This document shows, one piece after another, positions 20,002 to 29,076 of a DNA stretch of 64,000 nt (position 1 is the stretch's first letter; the number at the start of each line of letters is the position of its first letter). This DNA is from Kineosporia corallincola (GTDB lineage: Bacteria; Actinomycetota; Actinomycetes; Actinomycetales; Kineosporiaceae). The translations under genes and the position numbers were made by a program. The notes beneath the pieces were generated by a model. That model did not search any database. It saw nothing but the letters and a program-made list of their open reading frames with translations, and had not been told where the DNA came from. The stretch lies in assembly GCF_018499875.1 (NCBI RefSeq), contig NZ_JAHBAY010000006.1, positions 310,001-374,000 of the forward strand, given 5' to 3'.

Positions 20002-21192
20002 ATGACGCGAACCCCTACCCCTGAAGACCGATTCTCGTTCGGGCTCTGGACCATTGGCTGGCGGGCCCAGGACCAGTTCGGCAGCGCCAGCCGCCCGTGG
20101 CTCGACCCGGTCGAGTCGGTGACCAGGCTGGCCGAGCTGGGCGCCGCCCACGTCACCTTCCACGACGACGACGTGGTGCCGTTCGGCAGCAGCGCCGCCG
20201 ACCGGGACAAGATCCTGGAGCGTTTCAAGGGCGCGCTGGCCGACACCGGCATCACCGTCGAGATGGTCACCACCGACACCTTCAGCCACCCGATCTTCAA
20301 GGACGGCGCGTTCACCTCGAACGACCGCCGCGTGCGGCGTTTCGGCCTGCGCAAGATCATCCGTAACGTCGACCTGGCCGCCGAGCTGGGCGCCACCACG
20401 TTCGTGATGTGGGGCGGGCGCGAGGGCGCGGAGTACGACAGCGCCAAGGACCTCAAGGCCGCGCACGACCGCTACCGCGAGGGCATCGACACGGTGGCCG
20501 GCTACATCAAGGAGAAGGGGTACGACCTGCGGATCGCGATCGAGCCCAAGCCGAACGAGCCGCGCGGCGACATCCTGCTGCCCACCGTCGGCCACGCCCT
20601 GGGCTTCATCGCCGAGCTGGAGCACGGCGACATCGTCGGGCTGAACCCGGAGGTCGGCCACGAGCAGATGGCCGGGCTGAACTACACCACCGGCATCGCC
20701 CAGGCGCTGTGGGCCGGCAAGCTGTTCCACATCGACCTGAACGGCCAGCGCACCATCAAGTTCGACCAGGACCTGGTGTTCGGCCACGGCGACCTGTTCT
20801 CCGCGTTCGCCACGGTCGACCTGCTGGAGAACGGTTTTCCGGGCGGCGGGCCGACCTACGACGGCCCGCGGCACTTCGACTACAAGCCCTCGCGCACCGA
20901 GGACAAGCAGGGCGTGTGGGACTCCGCCGCCGCCAACATGTCCAGCTACCTGCTGCTGGCCGAGCGGGCCCGGGCGTTCCGCGCCGACCCGGAGGTGCAG
21001 GAGGCGCTGGAATACTCTGGCGTGCTGGAACTCTCGCAGCCGACGCTGGCCGAGGGCGAGACGCTCGCCGACCTGCTGGCCGACAAGAGCGCCTTCGAGG
21101 AACTGGACGTGGACGCGGTGGCCGAGCGCGGTTTCGGCTTCGTGCGCCTCAACCAGCTGGCGATGGAGCACGCCGTCGGCGGGCGTTCCTAG
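20002..21192 (+). CDS. xylA: Xylose isomerase
   Basis: 396-aa cytoplasmic enzyme that interconverts D-xylose and D-xylulose, also D-glucose and D-fructose. Active-site motifs are all visible: [12 protein letters not shown] (catalytic His and Asp near residues 54-57), [11 protein letters not shown] (Glu and Lys ligands near 181-183), [11 protein letters not shown] (Glu/His near 217-220) and [15 protein letters not shown] (metal-binding Asp residues near 245-257). Length and motifs match the class I actinobacterial enzyme. No xylulokinase gene lies next to it here. The divergent ROK gene is the likely regulator. The ATG at 20002 has GGAG at 19989-19992. Confidence 0.97.
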   Translation: MTRTPTPEDRFSFGLWTIGWRAQDQFGSASRPWLDPVESVTRLAELGAAHVTFHDDDVVPFGSSAADRDKILERFKGALADTGITVEMVTTDTFSHPIFKDGAFTSNDRRVRRFGLRKIIRNVDLAAELGATTFVMWGGREGAEYDSAKDLKAAHDRYREGIDTVAGYIKEKGYDLRIAIEPKPNEPRGDILLPTVGHALGFIAELEHGDIVGLNPEVGHEQMAGLNYTTGIAQALWAGKLFHIDLNGQRTIKFDQDLVFGHGDLFSAFATVDLLENGFPGGGPTYDGPRHFDYKPSRTEDKQGVWDSAAANMSSYLLLAERARAFRADPEVQEALEYSGVLELSQPTLAEGETLADLLADKSAFEELDVDAVAERGFGFVRLNQLAMEHAVGGRS

Positions 21193-21202
21193 CCGGACCG
21201 CC

Positions 21203-21364
21203 CTAGTCGTCCGACCGGCGCGGCGGTGCGGTCTCGAAGGTCTCGAGGAACTGGCTGCCCTCGTCACTGATGCGGCGGGCGTTGCGGGCGTCGCGCCGGT
21301 ACAGGCCGATCACGGCCCCGACCGCGGCGACGGTCACGAGCAGGCAAGCGACGAACAGAACCAC
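21203..21364 (-). CDS. Small single-pass membrane protein, 53 aa
   Basis: Short ORF starting at GTG 21364 behind a strong GGAGGAGG site, encoding one N-terminal membrane helix (VLFVACLLVTVAAVGAVIGLY) and a charged cytoplasmic tail with Arg-rich and acidic parts. It is convergent with xylA, with a 10-nt gap between stops. No family is recognised and the function is unknown. Support comes from the ribosome-binding site, the GC3 pattern and the clean membrane-anchor layout. Confidence 0.6.
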   Translation of the reverse strand: MVLFVACLLVTVAAVGAVIGLYRRDARNARRISDEGSQFLETFETAPPRRSDD

Positions 21365-21496
21365 CTGGCACCTCCTCCGCACGGCCCCGAGTGAACGAGC
21401 CCCCAGGCTAGGCACAGGGTTTGGCGGAAAGCAGGTGCTGTTGGGTCGGACGGGTCGACCTTTCACCCCGCCCCGGTAACCCGTTCGGCACACAGC

Positions 21497-21535
21497 GATG
21501 CGGCCGCACCCCCGTTCGGGGGGTGCGGCCGCATC
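21497..21535. terminator. Strong hairpin terminator after the glycosidase gene
   Basis: A perfect 17-bp stem (arms 21497-21513 and 21519-21535, loop GTTCG) lies 8 nt beyond the stop codon of the minus-strand glycosidase. Confidence 0.85.
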
Positions 21536-21543
21536 CGGGTGAA

Positions 21544-23163
21544 CTACTCCTGAGAAGCTTCCGCCACCAGCTCCTTGTAGGTGCCGGCCGCGTTCGGAAC
21601 CTGCACCGGCTCGAAGATCGCCCCGGCGTAGTAGCTGGCGTCTTCGTTGAAGTACGCCTCGTAGGCCAGGTCCGAGCCGAGACTCTTGAAGAACTCGACC
21701 ATCTTGCTGATGTAGAGCGCGTTGTCGCCGCCGTTGTGGCCGGCCTGCGCCGTGCCCGGGTAGCAGCCCCACTCCGGCACGGTCACCTTCTTACCGTGCT
21801 GCCGGGCGAAGTCGGCCCAGAACTTCAGCCCGAAGTCACCGTTGAGGTGCTCGTCCCAGGTCTGGTCGTTGTTCGCCCCGGGCCACATGTCGTACGAGTC
21901 GATACCCACGTAGTCGACGTAGTCGTCACCCGGGTAGGCCTGGGTGGCGTCGGCGAGACCCGCACTGACACCGCGGTTCACGGTCCAGTCCCACTTCAGG
22001 TCGGGAGCCACCGCGCGCACCGTGGTGACGATCTGCCGGAAGCACTCGGCGTACTCGGTGGGGTTGCTGGCGCTCCACTTGTACCAGTTGCCGTTGAACT
22101 CCCAGCCCAGCCGGATGATCGAGTCACCCATGCCGTTGGACACGAAGTTCTGGCCGAACTGCGTCCACTTGTCGTTGTACTGCCCGGCCGCACAGCCCGC
22201 CATGGTGGCGCTGCTGTCGCCCTCCGGAACCGGCGCCACACCCAGGGCCTTCAGGTAGGGCGTGTCTTTCCAGGCGTCGAAGATCCAGGTGGGATTGACG
22301 ATGTCGTCCCAGGTCTGGCGCGCCGGCCAGTCCACGACGACATCGACCGGGGCACCCCGCCAGGCGGCGAACGCCTCGGCGTTGGCCGCGCTGCTGCCCG
22401 GCATGTAGAGGCCGCTGGCCCCCCAGGGCAGGCCGGAACGGTTCGACGTGGAGCAGGGCGTGAGCTTGCCGGACGCCGTGGTCGTGCTGCTCGTCAGCTC
22501 CGGGATGTCGCTCGCCGTCATGGTTTCCGTGGGCGTGGCGGTCTCGCCGACGGTGGCCGACGCGGTGGCGGTGGCGGTGCCCGTGGCCGTGCCCGTGCTG
22601 GTGCCGGTGCTGGTGACGCACGGGGTGGCGGTGCCGCCCGAGGTCGGGGTCCCGGTGGCCGTGCCCGTCGTCGTGCCCGTCGCGCCGCTCGTGCCGGTGG
22701 GCTCGGTCGTGCCGGTGGGCTCACCGGTCGCGGTCGGCTCCTGGGTCGAGGTCGTGGTGTTCGTGGTGCTGTCGACGGCGCCCGGCTCAGTGGTCGCGGT
22801 GCCCGTCGGAACGTTCGGATCGGTGGTGACCGTCGCTGTGGACGTGGGGGTTTCGGTGCCGGCCCCGGTCGGGACGCCCGGCGTGGCGTGCCCGGCGTTC
22901 CAGTCCGGGCCCACCTCTTCCTGGAAGCGACCGGGGTAGGGCCCGGTGCCGTGCTGGTGCTCGCGCTTCCACTTCTTGTTGCGGGGCATGTTCGAGAAGT
23001 CGGAGATGTATGCGGCGCCGTCCTTACTCGTCCAGGAGACGGCGTTCCCGACCTCGGTCTTGCCCGGCTTCGGATCCTGGCCGGCGATGGCCGGCACCGT
23101 ACCGATCGCGGCCACGACCACCACCAGGGCGGTCGCCCCAACGACCCGTTTCTTGGTCAGCAC
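21544..23163 (-). CDS. Secreted GH26-like glycoside hydrolase with Thr-rich linker
   Basis: 539 aa. A signal peptide (KKRVVGATALVVVVAAIGTVPAIAG) is followed by a short N-terminal region, a low-complexity Thr/Gly/Pro/Ser linker at about residues 95-225, and a C-terminal catalytic domain. The domain carries IIRLGWEFNGNWYKWS (candidate acid/base E355) and VTVPEWG (candidate nucleophile E464), about 109 residues apart as in the GH26 beta-mannanase clan. Expected activity is hydrolysis of a beta-mannan or beta-glucan outside the cell; the substrate is not certain. The mucin-like linker is a plausible target of the O-mannosyltransferase at 7.5 kb. The start is GTG 23163 with GGGGAG 9 nt upstream. 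A strong terminator follows. Confidence 0.85.
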   Translation of the reverse strand: MLTKKRVVGATALVVVVAAIGTVPAIAGQDPKPGKTEVGNAVSWTSKDGAAYISDFSNMPRNKKWKREHQHGTGPYPGRFQEEVGPDWNAGHATPGVPTGAGTETPTSTATVTTDPNVPTGTATTEPGAVDSTTNTTTSTQEPTATGEPTGTTEPTGTSGATGTTTGTATGTPTSGGTATPCVTSTGTSTGTATGTATATASATVGETATPTETMTASDIPELTSSTTTASGKLTPCSTSNRSGLPWGASGLYMPGSSAANAEAFAAWRGAPVDVVVDWPARQTWDDIVNPTWIFDAWKDTPYLKALGVAPVPEGDSSATMAGCAAGQYNDKWTQFGQNFVSNGMGDSIIRLGWEFNGNWYKWSASNPTEYAECFRQIVTTVRAVAPDLKWDWTVNRGVSAGLADATQAYPGDDYVDYVGIDSYDMWPGANNDQTWDEHLNGDFGLKFWADFARQHGKKVTVPEWGCYPGTAQAGHNGGDNALYISKMVEFFKSLGSDLAYEAYFNEDASYYAGAIFEPVQVPNAAGTYKELVAEASQE

Positions 23164-23591
23164 GCCTTGCCACTCCCCTGTCGTATGGCTTGTGTTTGCC
23201 GTCCACGCCGAGTCGGCGCAGGTAACAGGGTGCAGTCGGTCGTTTGTGTGAATCTTAATGACACGTCAAGTTCAAACAGTTTCACCACTTAGTGTCATGT
23301 TTCGTGACGGACAGGAAGAGTCTGCTGTTCAGAGCGGGTTTCGTGGGTGGTCATCAGCCGGTCACTACGCCCCTTTTGTTCCCATGCCTCAGGGGGGCAT
23401 CCGTGCAGGACAGCACGGATATTCGCAGGTCATCGGCCTGTTTTTACGACCACACAGCGTGGCGGACAGCGTGGGTACGACGAGCGCCGAGATCGAAGCC
23501 GACATCAAATAGTGCAAACCTGACGTCGTCCACCATTGCGGTGGGTTCACACCGCCGCGCCGGACCGCGAGGGCTGTGTTAGACCTGCCCC
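23164..23591. other. 428-nt divergent intergenic region, unusually AT-rich
   Basis: No convincing gene is visible; a short plus-strand frame at 23258-23512 has no domain and poor codon bias. The stretch holds a 7-bp inverted repeat ATGACAC/GTGTCAT (23258-23264, 23292-23298), a 13-nt near-palindrome at 23206-23218, and a hairpin at 23399-23420 followed by a short stem and T5 at 23441-23445. It contains the promoters of the secreted glycosidase and of the CDF exporter. Confidence 0.6.
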
Positions 23592-24617
23592 ATGCCTGGT
23601 GATCCGAATGACGAAGTGCTGCCCGCCCGCGCCGACCAGGTACCCGCCCACGCCGCCCTGCGCATCCCGCTGGAGCAGACCGGCGAGGACGCGGGCAGCG
23701 AGAGCACCCTCACCGTCGCCATCGCCTTCGTCGCGAATTTCCTCATCGCCATTGCCAAGTCGGTGGCCGCGGTGCTCACCGGATCGGCCTCGCTGGTGGC
23801 CGAGGCGGCGCACTCCTGGGCCGACACCGGCAACGAGATCTTCCTGGTGATCGCCAACCGGCGCTCCCGCCGGGCGCCCGACGCCACGCACCCGCACGGC
23901 TTCGGCCGCGAGGCCTACGTCTGGTCGATGTTCGCCGCCCTGGGGCTGTTCATCGCCGGCGCCGCGGTCTCGGTGACCCACGGCGTGCAGGAGCTGATCA
24001 ACGGCGAGGAGGCCGGCGACTTCGTCATCGGCTACGTGGTGCTGGCGGTCTCGTTCCTGCTGGAGGGCGCGTCGTTCCTGCAATCGCTGCGGCAGGCCCG
24101 GCCGGAGGCGGCATCGATGCAGCGCGACGTGTTCGAGCACGTGCTGGAGACCTCCGACCCGACGTTACGCGCGGTGTTCTTCGAGGACTCGGCCGCGCTG
24201 ATCGGCATCCTGCTGGCCGGCGCCGGTCTGGCGCTGCACCAGATCACCGGCTCCCCGGTGCCCGACGCGATCGGCTCGATCCTGGTCGGCCTGGTGCTCG
24301 GCGTGGTGGCGATCGTGCTGATCCAGCGCAACCGCAGCTTCCTGATCGGCCAGGAGGCCGACCCGCGGGTGCGCTCCGAGGTGATCCGCGCCCTGCTGGA
24401 ACTGCCCGAGGTCAACCGCATCACCTACCTGCGGATCGAGATCATCGGGCCGAAGATGGTCACCATCGTCGGCGACGTGGACCTCAGCGGCGACGACGCC
24501 GAGTCGCACGTGGCGGTGCGGCTGCGCGCCCTGGAAGCCCGGATCAGTGCCTCCCCGGCCGTGGTCGGCGCGGTGCTCAGCCTCTCCTCCCCCGACGAGA
24601 AGTCCCTCGTGCCGTAA
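23592..24617 (+). CDS. Cation diffusion facilitator (CDF) metal exporter
   Basis: 341-aa inner-membrane protein of the CDF family, which exchanges Zn, Fe, Mn or related divalent ions for protons. Helix 2 carries HSWADTGNE with the HxxxD metal-site pair near residues 72-76, and helix 5 carries FFEDSAALIG with the matching acidic residue. Five to six hydrophobic segments precede a C-terminal cytoplasmic domain of about 80 residues (RITYLRIEIIGPKMVTIVGDVDL). The first metal site has His-Asp, but metal specificity cannot be fixed from this. It is divergent from the glycosidase, with an AT-rich leader upstream that may be structured. Confidence 0.88.
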   Translation: MPGDPNDEVLPARADQVPAHAALRIPLEQTGEDAGSESTLTVAIAFVANFLIAIAKSVAAVLTGSASLVAEAAHSWADTGNEIFLVIANRRSRRAPDATHPHGFGREAYVWSMFAALGLFIAGAAVSVTHGVQELINGEEAGDFVIGYVVLAVSFLLEGASFLQSLRQARPEAASMQRDVFEHVLETSDPTLRAVFFEDSAALIGILLAGAGLALHQITGSPVPDAIGSILVGLVLGVVAIVLIQRNRSFLIGQEADPRVRSEVIRALLELPEVNRITYLRIEIIGPKMVTIVGDVDLSGDDAESHVAVRLRALEARISASPAVVGAVLSLSSPDEKSLVP

Positions 24618-24792
24618 GCGCGCGGATCGGCGGCCTCCTCTGGATCTCCTCAGTTCGGGTGGCGGCCGCCGCAGCCCGGGGTTACTACTTATTCACTTAG
24701 AACAGCATTCTGATAACCCCGGTCACGGGCGAGGGGGCGCCACGGACGACGGCGTCGTGCCATGCCCAGGCCACGGCTGGAAGGTGCCTGCG

Positions 24793-26238
24793 ATGGCCCT
24801 GACCTCACGCCCGGGCGGGGACGGAGTGGGCTCACGCCTGCTCGCCCGCCGCTCCCTCGACAGTCTCGTCGCCGAACCCGCCGACGGCGAGGCCCAACTG
24901 AAACGAGCGGTCGGAGCCACCCAGCTGACTGCCCTGGGCATCGGTGGCACCATCGGCACCGGCATCTTCGTGGTGATCGGCGAGGGCACCTCGCTGGCCG
25001 GGCCGGCGGTCGTGCTCTCGTTCGTGCTGGCCGCGGTGGCCTGCATGTTCTCCGCCCTGTCGTACGCCGAGCTGGCCTCCAGCATCCCGGTCTCGGGCAG
25101 CGCCTACACCTACTCCTACGCCACGCTCGGCGAGCTGGTGGCCTGGATCATCGGCTGGGACCTGATTCTGGAGTACGGCGTCTCGGTGGCCGGCATCGCG
25201 GTCGGCTGGGGCGGCAATCTGAATGCCTTCCTCGACAACGCCTTCGGCTGGGAACTGCCCGACGCGATCGCGAAATCCCCCGAGGACGGGGGCATCTTCA
25301 ACCTGCCCGCGGTGTTCATCGTGCTCGCGATCACCCTGGTGCTGGTGCTCGGCGTGCGCGAGAGCGCCCGGGTCAACCTGGTGATGGTCGGCATCAAGCT
25401 GGCCATCCTGGTCTTCTTCATCATCATCGCGTTCGCCAACTTCAGCAGCGGCAACCTCACCCCGTTCGCCCCGGAGGGCAGGGACGGCGTGGTCAGCGCG
25501 GCGGCGGTGATCTTCTTCGCGTTCATCGGGTTCGACGCGATCAGCACCGGCAGCGAGGAGGCGCGTAACCCCAAGAAAGACCTGCCCATCGCCATTCTCG
25601 CCTCGCTGGCCATCTGCACGATCTTCTACGTGCTGGTCTCGCTCGGCGCGGTCGGCCTGGCCAGCACCGAGCAGCTGTCCGGCAGCGACGCCCCGCTGGC
25701 CGCGGCCCTCGACGAGGGTGCGGGCATCACCTGGGCCGCGGCACTGCTGTCGTTCGGCGCCCTGGTCGCCATCACCAGCGTCTGCCTGGTGATCCTGTTC
25801 GGCCAGACCCGGATCTTCTACGCGATGTGCCGGGACGGCCTGCTGCCGCCCCGCCTGGCCCGGATCAGCCCGCGGTTCGGCACCCCGGCCCGGCTCACCG
25901 TCATCCTCGGGTTCCTGGTCGCCCTGCTGGCCGCCCTGGTGCCGCTGAGCGAGATCGTCAAGCTGGTCAACATCGGCACGCTGTTCGCGTTCATCCTGGT
26001 CAACGCCGGGGTGATCGTGCTGAAGTACGCCCGGCCGGACTTCCCCCGCTCGTACCGGGTGCCGCTCAACCCGCTGCTGCCGCTGATCGGCATCGCCTTC
26101 GCGATCTACCTGATGGCCGATCTGCCGGGCGAGACCTGGCTGCGCTTCCTGATCTGGCTGGTGTTCGGCCTGGTGATCTACGGCGCCTACGGTTACCGCA
26201 ACTCCCGGTTGCGCCGTGAGCCGGAGAACGTGGCCTGA
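24793..26238 (+). CDS. APC-superfamily amino-acid permease (CAT type)
   Basis: 481-aa integral membrane transporter with about twelve helices. The N-terminal LKRAVGATQLTALGIGGTIGTGIFVVIG is the CAT/YfnA-type substrate-binding unwound helix region, followed by GSAYTYSYATLGELVAWIIGWDLILEYG and FIGFDAISTGSEEARNPKKDLP, both conserved in cationic and related amino-acid permeases. The ATG at 24793 is chosen over a much longer open frame because GGAAGG precedes it and the family N-terminus begins shortly after. The likely role is uptake of amino acids with protons; the exact substrate is unknown. It is convergent with the alcohol dehydrogenase across a strong hairpin. Confidence 0.9.
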   Translation: MALTSRPGGDGVGSRLLARRSLDSLVAEPADGEAQLKRAVGATQLTALGIGGTIGTGIFVVIGEGTSLAGPAVVLSFVLAAVACMFSALSYAELASSIPVSGSAYTYSYATLGELVAWIIGWDLILEYGVSVAGIAVGWGGNLNAFLDNAFGWELPDAIAKSPEDGGIFNLPAVFIVLAITLVLVLGVRESARVNLVMVGIKLAILVFFIIIAFANFSSGNLTPFAPEGRDGVVSAAAVIFFAFIGFDAISTGSEEARNPKKDLPIAILASLAICTIFYVLVSLGAVGLASTEQLSGSDAPLAAALDEGAGITWAAALLSFGALVAITSVCLVILFGQTRIFYAMCRDGLLPPRLARISPRFGTPARLTVILGFLVALLAALVPLSEIVKLVNIGTLFAFILVNAGVIVLKYARPDFPRSYRVPLNPLLPLIGIAFAIYLMADLPGETWLRFLIWLVFGLVIYGAYGYRNSRLRREPENVA

Positions 26239-26246
26239 CCGACAAA

Positions 26247-26295
26247 AAATGGTGGACGGCGAGAGCTTTCGAAAGCTCCCCGCCGTCCACCATTT
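26247..26295. terminator. Bidirectional terminator between permease and adh
   Basis: A 15-bp perfect stem (26247-26261 with 26281-26295) encloses a second palindrome. The left flank is A-rich and the right flank has TTT, so it can work for both convergent genes. Confidence 0.85.
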
Positions 26296-26300
26296 CGGGC

Positions 26301-27422
26301 CTAGAAAACGATCACGCCCCGGACGTTCTTGCCCGCGTGCATGTCTTCGTAGGCCTGAGCCACCTGGTCGAGCGAGTACTCCCGGGTGATCAGCTCCGCC
26401 AGCTTCAGGTCGCCGGAACGGTACAGCCGCAGCAGTTTCGGGATGTCGTGGCGCGGATTCGACTCGCCGAACAGCGAGCCCTGGAGCCGTTTCTGCATGA
26501 GCGTCAGGTCGCCGAGGGCGATCGGGGCACCCACCGAGGTGATGTCGCCGAGCGCGGTGACCACCACCGTGCCGGCCTTCCGGATCGAGGCCAGCGCCTG
26601 GGCCACGTGATCCCCGGTGAGCAGGCCGACGGTGACGATCGTCGAGTCGGCGCCCTGCCCGTTGGTCAGCGAGCGGGCGAGGTCGGCGGCCTCCTCGATG
26701 CTCCCGAGCGCGTGCGTGGCGCCGAGGGTGCGTGCCGCCTCCTGCTTGAACTGCACCGGGTCGACGGCGATCACCGTGCGGGCACCGGCGAACCTGGCTC
26801 CCTGCACGGCATTCGCGCCGATACCACCCACCCCCATGACGATCACCACGTCGCCGGTGCGCACGTTCGCCGACCGGGTGGCCGACCCCCAGCCGGTCGG
26901 CACGCCACAGCTGACCAGGGCGGCCAGCTTGAGCGGGATGTCCCGGTCGATCTTCACCACGGAGTCCACCGAGGCGGTGGTCAGCTCGGCGAACGTGGAG
27001 ACGCCGCACTGCTGACCCACCGGCTTGCCGTTCTCGGACATCCGGAAGCTCGACGGGTCGTCCGCCCGGGCACCGGTGAGCAGCGAGGCGCCCAGGTCGC
27101 AGAGGTTGCTCATGCCGCGGGCGCAGAACTCGCACCGGCCACAGGCCGGCAGGAACGAGAACACGACGTGGTCGCCGACCTCGAAGCCGCCGGTGTGCGG
27201 ACCCACGGCGGTGATCACCCCGGCGCCCTCGTGTCCGCCCGCGTACGGATGCACCGCCACCGGCACGTCACCCGTGGCCACATGGTCGTCGGAGTGGCAC
27301 AGGCCGGCGGCGGCGAGCTTGACGGTGACCTCGTCCCGCCGCGGCTCGTCGAGCTCGACCGTGGCCGTCTCGAAGGTTCCCGGGGAGCTGCGGACCAGGG
27401 AGACACGCGTGGTGATGGACAT
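26301..27422 (-). CDS. Zinc-dependent alcohol dehydrogenase, NDMA-dependent type
   Basis: 373-aa medium-chain dehydrogenase. The catalytic zinc region is AGLCHSDDHVATGD plus GGHEGAGVITAVG; the structural zinc cysteines lie in ACGRCEFCARGMSNLC. A Rossmann motif VMGVGGIGANAVQ follows. The length and the pattern HSDDHVATGD fit the actinobacterial group with tightly bound NAD(H) that needs an external acceptor such as NDMA or mycofactocin in vitro. ATG 27422 has AAAGGA upstream. It is divergent from the TetR gene beside the paa cluster, so oxidation of an aromatic or aliphatic alcohol feeding that pathway is possible, by context only. Confidence 0.88.
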   Translation of the reverse strand: MSITTRVSLVRSSPGTFETATVELDEPRRDEVTVKLAAAGLCHSDDHVATGDVPVAVHPYAGGHEGAGVITAVGPHTGGFEVGDHVVFSFLPACGRCEFCARGMSNLCDLGASLLTGARADDPSSFRMSENGKPVGQQCGVSTFAELTTASVDSVVKIDRDIPLKLAALVSCGVPTGWGSATRSANVRTGDVVIVMGVGGIGANAVQGARFAGARTVIAVDPVQFKQEAARTLGATHALGSIEEAADLARSLTNGQGADSTIVTVGLLTGDHVAQALASIRKAGTVVVTALGDITSVGAPIALGDLTLMQKRLQGSLFGESNPRHDIPKLLRLYRSGDLKLAELITREYSLDQVAQAYEDMHAGKNVRGVIVF

Positions 27423-27605
27423 CGTCGGGTCCTTTCGTCGGCGACCTCGGTGTCCGGCCAGCTTCCCCGGTACCCCCGGGTATGGCTCGCCCCCGCGCGC
27501 GCCGGTCTCCTCTCGAAACACTGTTCCGGAAGGGCTTTCGGGGGTTTTCGCCCGGATCCGCCCACCCGGCGCCCGGATCCGGGACGGTCGTGAGATTCTG
27601 GGCCG

Positions 27606-28235
27606 GTGACCAGTGCCGCGCCGCCCGGGCCCGCCTCCCCCCGCCGTCGCGGACGGCCCGGGTACGACCAGGCCACGGTGCTGCGCACCGCTGTGGACCT
27701 GTTCAACCGCAGGGGTTACGACGCCACCAGCATGGGCGACCTGGCCCGGGAGCTGGGCCTCACCAAGGCCGCCATCTACCACCACGTCGACGGCAAGGAG
27801 CAGCTGCTGTCGGCCGCCGTGGACGCCGCTCTCGACGAGCTCACCGCCGTGGTCACCGAGGCTGCACTACCGGTTCCCGGGGTGAGTGCGCACCAGCGGC
27901 TGCGCACCGCGGTGCGGCGCAGCGTCGAGGTGCTGATCGCGCACCGGCCCAGTGTGACGCTGCTGCTGCGGGTGCGGGGCAACAGCGAGGTGGAACTGGC
28001 CGCCCTGCACCGTCGCCGCCGGCTCGACGAGCAACTCGCCGAGCTGGTGCGAGAGGCCGTGCAGGAGGGGTCGTTGCGAGCCGACCTGCCGCCCGGCCTG
28101 GTCAGCCGGCTGCTCTTCGGCATGGTCAACTCGCTGACCGAGTGGTACGACCCGGAGGGCCCCGACGACCCGGCCACCGTCGCCGACGCCCTCACCAGCC
28201 TGGCCTTCGACGGGCTCAGCCGGCCGGGCGCGTGA
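27606..28235 (+). CDS. TetR-family regulator, probable paa-cluster repressor
   Basis: 209 aa. N-terminal TetR helix-turn-helix at about residues 20-65 (TAVDLFNRRGYDATSMGDLARELGLTKAAIYHHVDGKEQLL reads as DNA-binding helices), with a ligand-binding C-terminal domain including the segment LIAHRPSVTLLLRVRG. It starts at GTG 27606 and its last 20 nt overlap the end of the convergent 3-hydroxyacyl-CoA dehydrogenase gene. In actinobacteria a TetR protein (PaaR) that responds to phenylacetyl-CoA commonly accompanies paa genes; location suggests this role. The divergent alcohol dehydrogenase is the other possible target. Confidence 0.82.
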   Translation: MTSAAPPGPASPRRRGRPGYDQATVLRTAVDLFNRRGYDATSMGDLARELGLTKAAIYHHVDGKEQLLSAAVDAALDELTAVVTEAALPVPGVSAHQRLRTAVRRSVEVLIAHRPSVTLLLRVRGNSEVELAALHRRRRLDEQLAELVREAVQEGSLRADLPPGLVSRLLFGMVNSLTEWYDPEGPDDPATVADALTSLAFDGLSRPGA

Positions 28236-29076
28236 TCGGCCACGCGTAGAATCCCCGCCCGCTCTTGCGCCCCAGATGCCCCTGGGTCACCAGATCCCGC
28301 AGCAGGAGCGGGGGTTCGAAGCGCGGGCCGAGCTCGTGGGCCAGGTGCTCGGCGATCGCCAGCCGCACGTCCAGCCCGACGATGTCGGTGGTGCGCAGCG
28401 GCCCGGCCGGATGCCGGTAGCCGAGAGTCATGGCGGTGTCGATGTCCTCGGCCGTGCCCACACCCTGTTCCAGCATGCGGATCGCCTCCAGGGCCAGCGC
28501 CACCCCGAGCCGGCTGCTGGCGAATCCCGGCGAGTCGGTCACCGTGATCGCCGTCCTGCCCAGTGCCGCAACCCATTCCCGGGCCCGGGCGGCCAGGCCG
28601 GCGCCGGTGCTGTCGGCCACCACGATCTCGACCAGGGCGCTCACCGGCACCGGGTTGAAGAAGTGCAGCCCGACCAGGCGCTCCGGCCGGGCCAGCGCAG
28701 CGGCCAGCACACCGACCGGCAGGCTGCTGGTGTTCGTGGCGAGAACCGCTCCCGGAGCGTGCTTCTCGGCCGTCAGCAGCACCTGGGTCTTGAGCTCCAG
28801 CCGCTCCGGCACGGCCTCCACCACCAGCCCGCTGCCGGCCAGGGCGGCCGGGTCGGTGGTGACGAGCAGCCGGCCCAGCGCCTCCTCCACCCCCGGCACG
28901 CCGCGCTCGGCCGCCTTCGCCAGACTCCTGTGAACCCTGGCGCGGGCGCCGTGCACCTGTTGCACGTCGCTCTCCACCACGGTCACCCGCGCGCCGGCCA
29001 GCAGGAAGACGTGCGCGATGCCGGCGCCCATCCGTCCCCCGCCGTAGACCCCGACGCGCTCCGGAACCCCGCTCAC
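28216..29076 (-). CDS. paaH: 3-hydroxyacyl-CoA dehydrogenase, PaaH-like
   Basis: 286-aa NAD-dependent enzyme oxidising 3-hydroxyadipyl-CoA to 3-oxoadipyl-CoA. The N-terminal Rossmann motif is VGVYGGGRMGAGIAHVFLLAG. The catalytic His-Glu region includes LHFFNPVPVSALVEIV, and the C-terminal domain has DSPGFASSRLGVALALEA and GLDVRLAIAEHL. GTG 29076 overlaps the preceding hydratase stop by 4 nt (GTGA). It is the last gene of the paaABCDE-thiolase-hydratase-dehydrogenase operon, and its 3' end overlaps that of the convergent TetR gene. Confidence 0.87.
   Translation of the reverse strand: MSGVPERVGVYGGGRMGAGIAHVFLLAGARVTVVESDVQQVHGARARVHRSLAKAAERGVPGVEEALGRLLVTTDPAALAGSGLVVEAVPERLELKTQVLLTAEKHAPGAVLATNTSSLPVGVLAAALARPERLVGLHFFNPVPVSALVEIVVADSTGAGLAARAREWVAALGRTAITVTDSPGFASSRLGVALALEAIRMLEQGVGTAEDIDTAMTLGYRHPAGPLRTTDIVGLDVRLAIAEHLAHELGPRFEPPLLLRDLVTQGHLGRKSGRGFYAWPITRPAG

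Noticed and set aside
23251-23298. CRP/GlxR-type operator (TGTGA...)
   Set aside because: The left half TGTGA is present but the right half does not match TCACA at the required spacing.
23258-23512. 84-codon plus-strand frame in the AT-rich intergenic region
   Set aside because: No ribosome-binding site, no GC3 bias and no recognisable domain.
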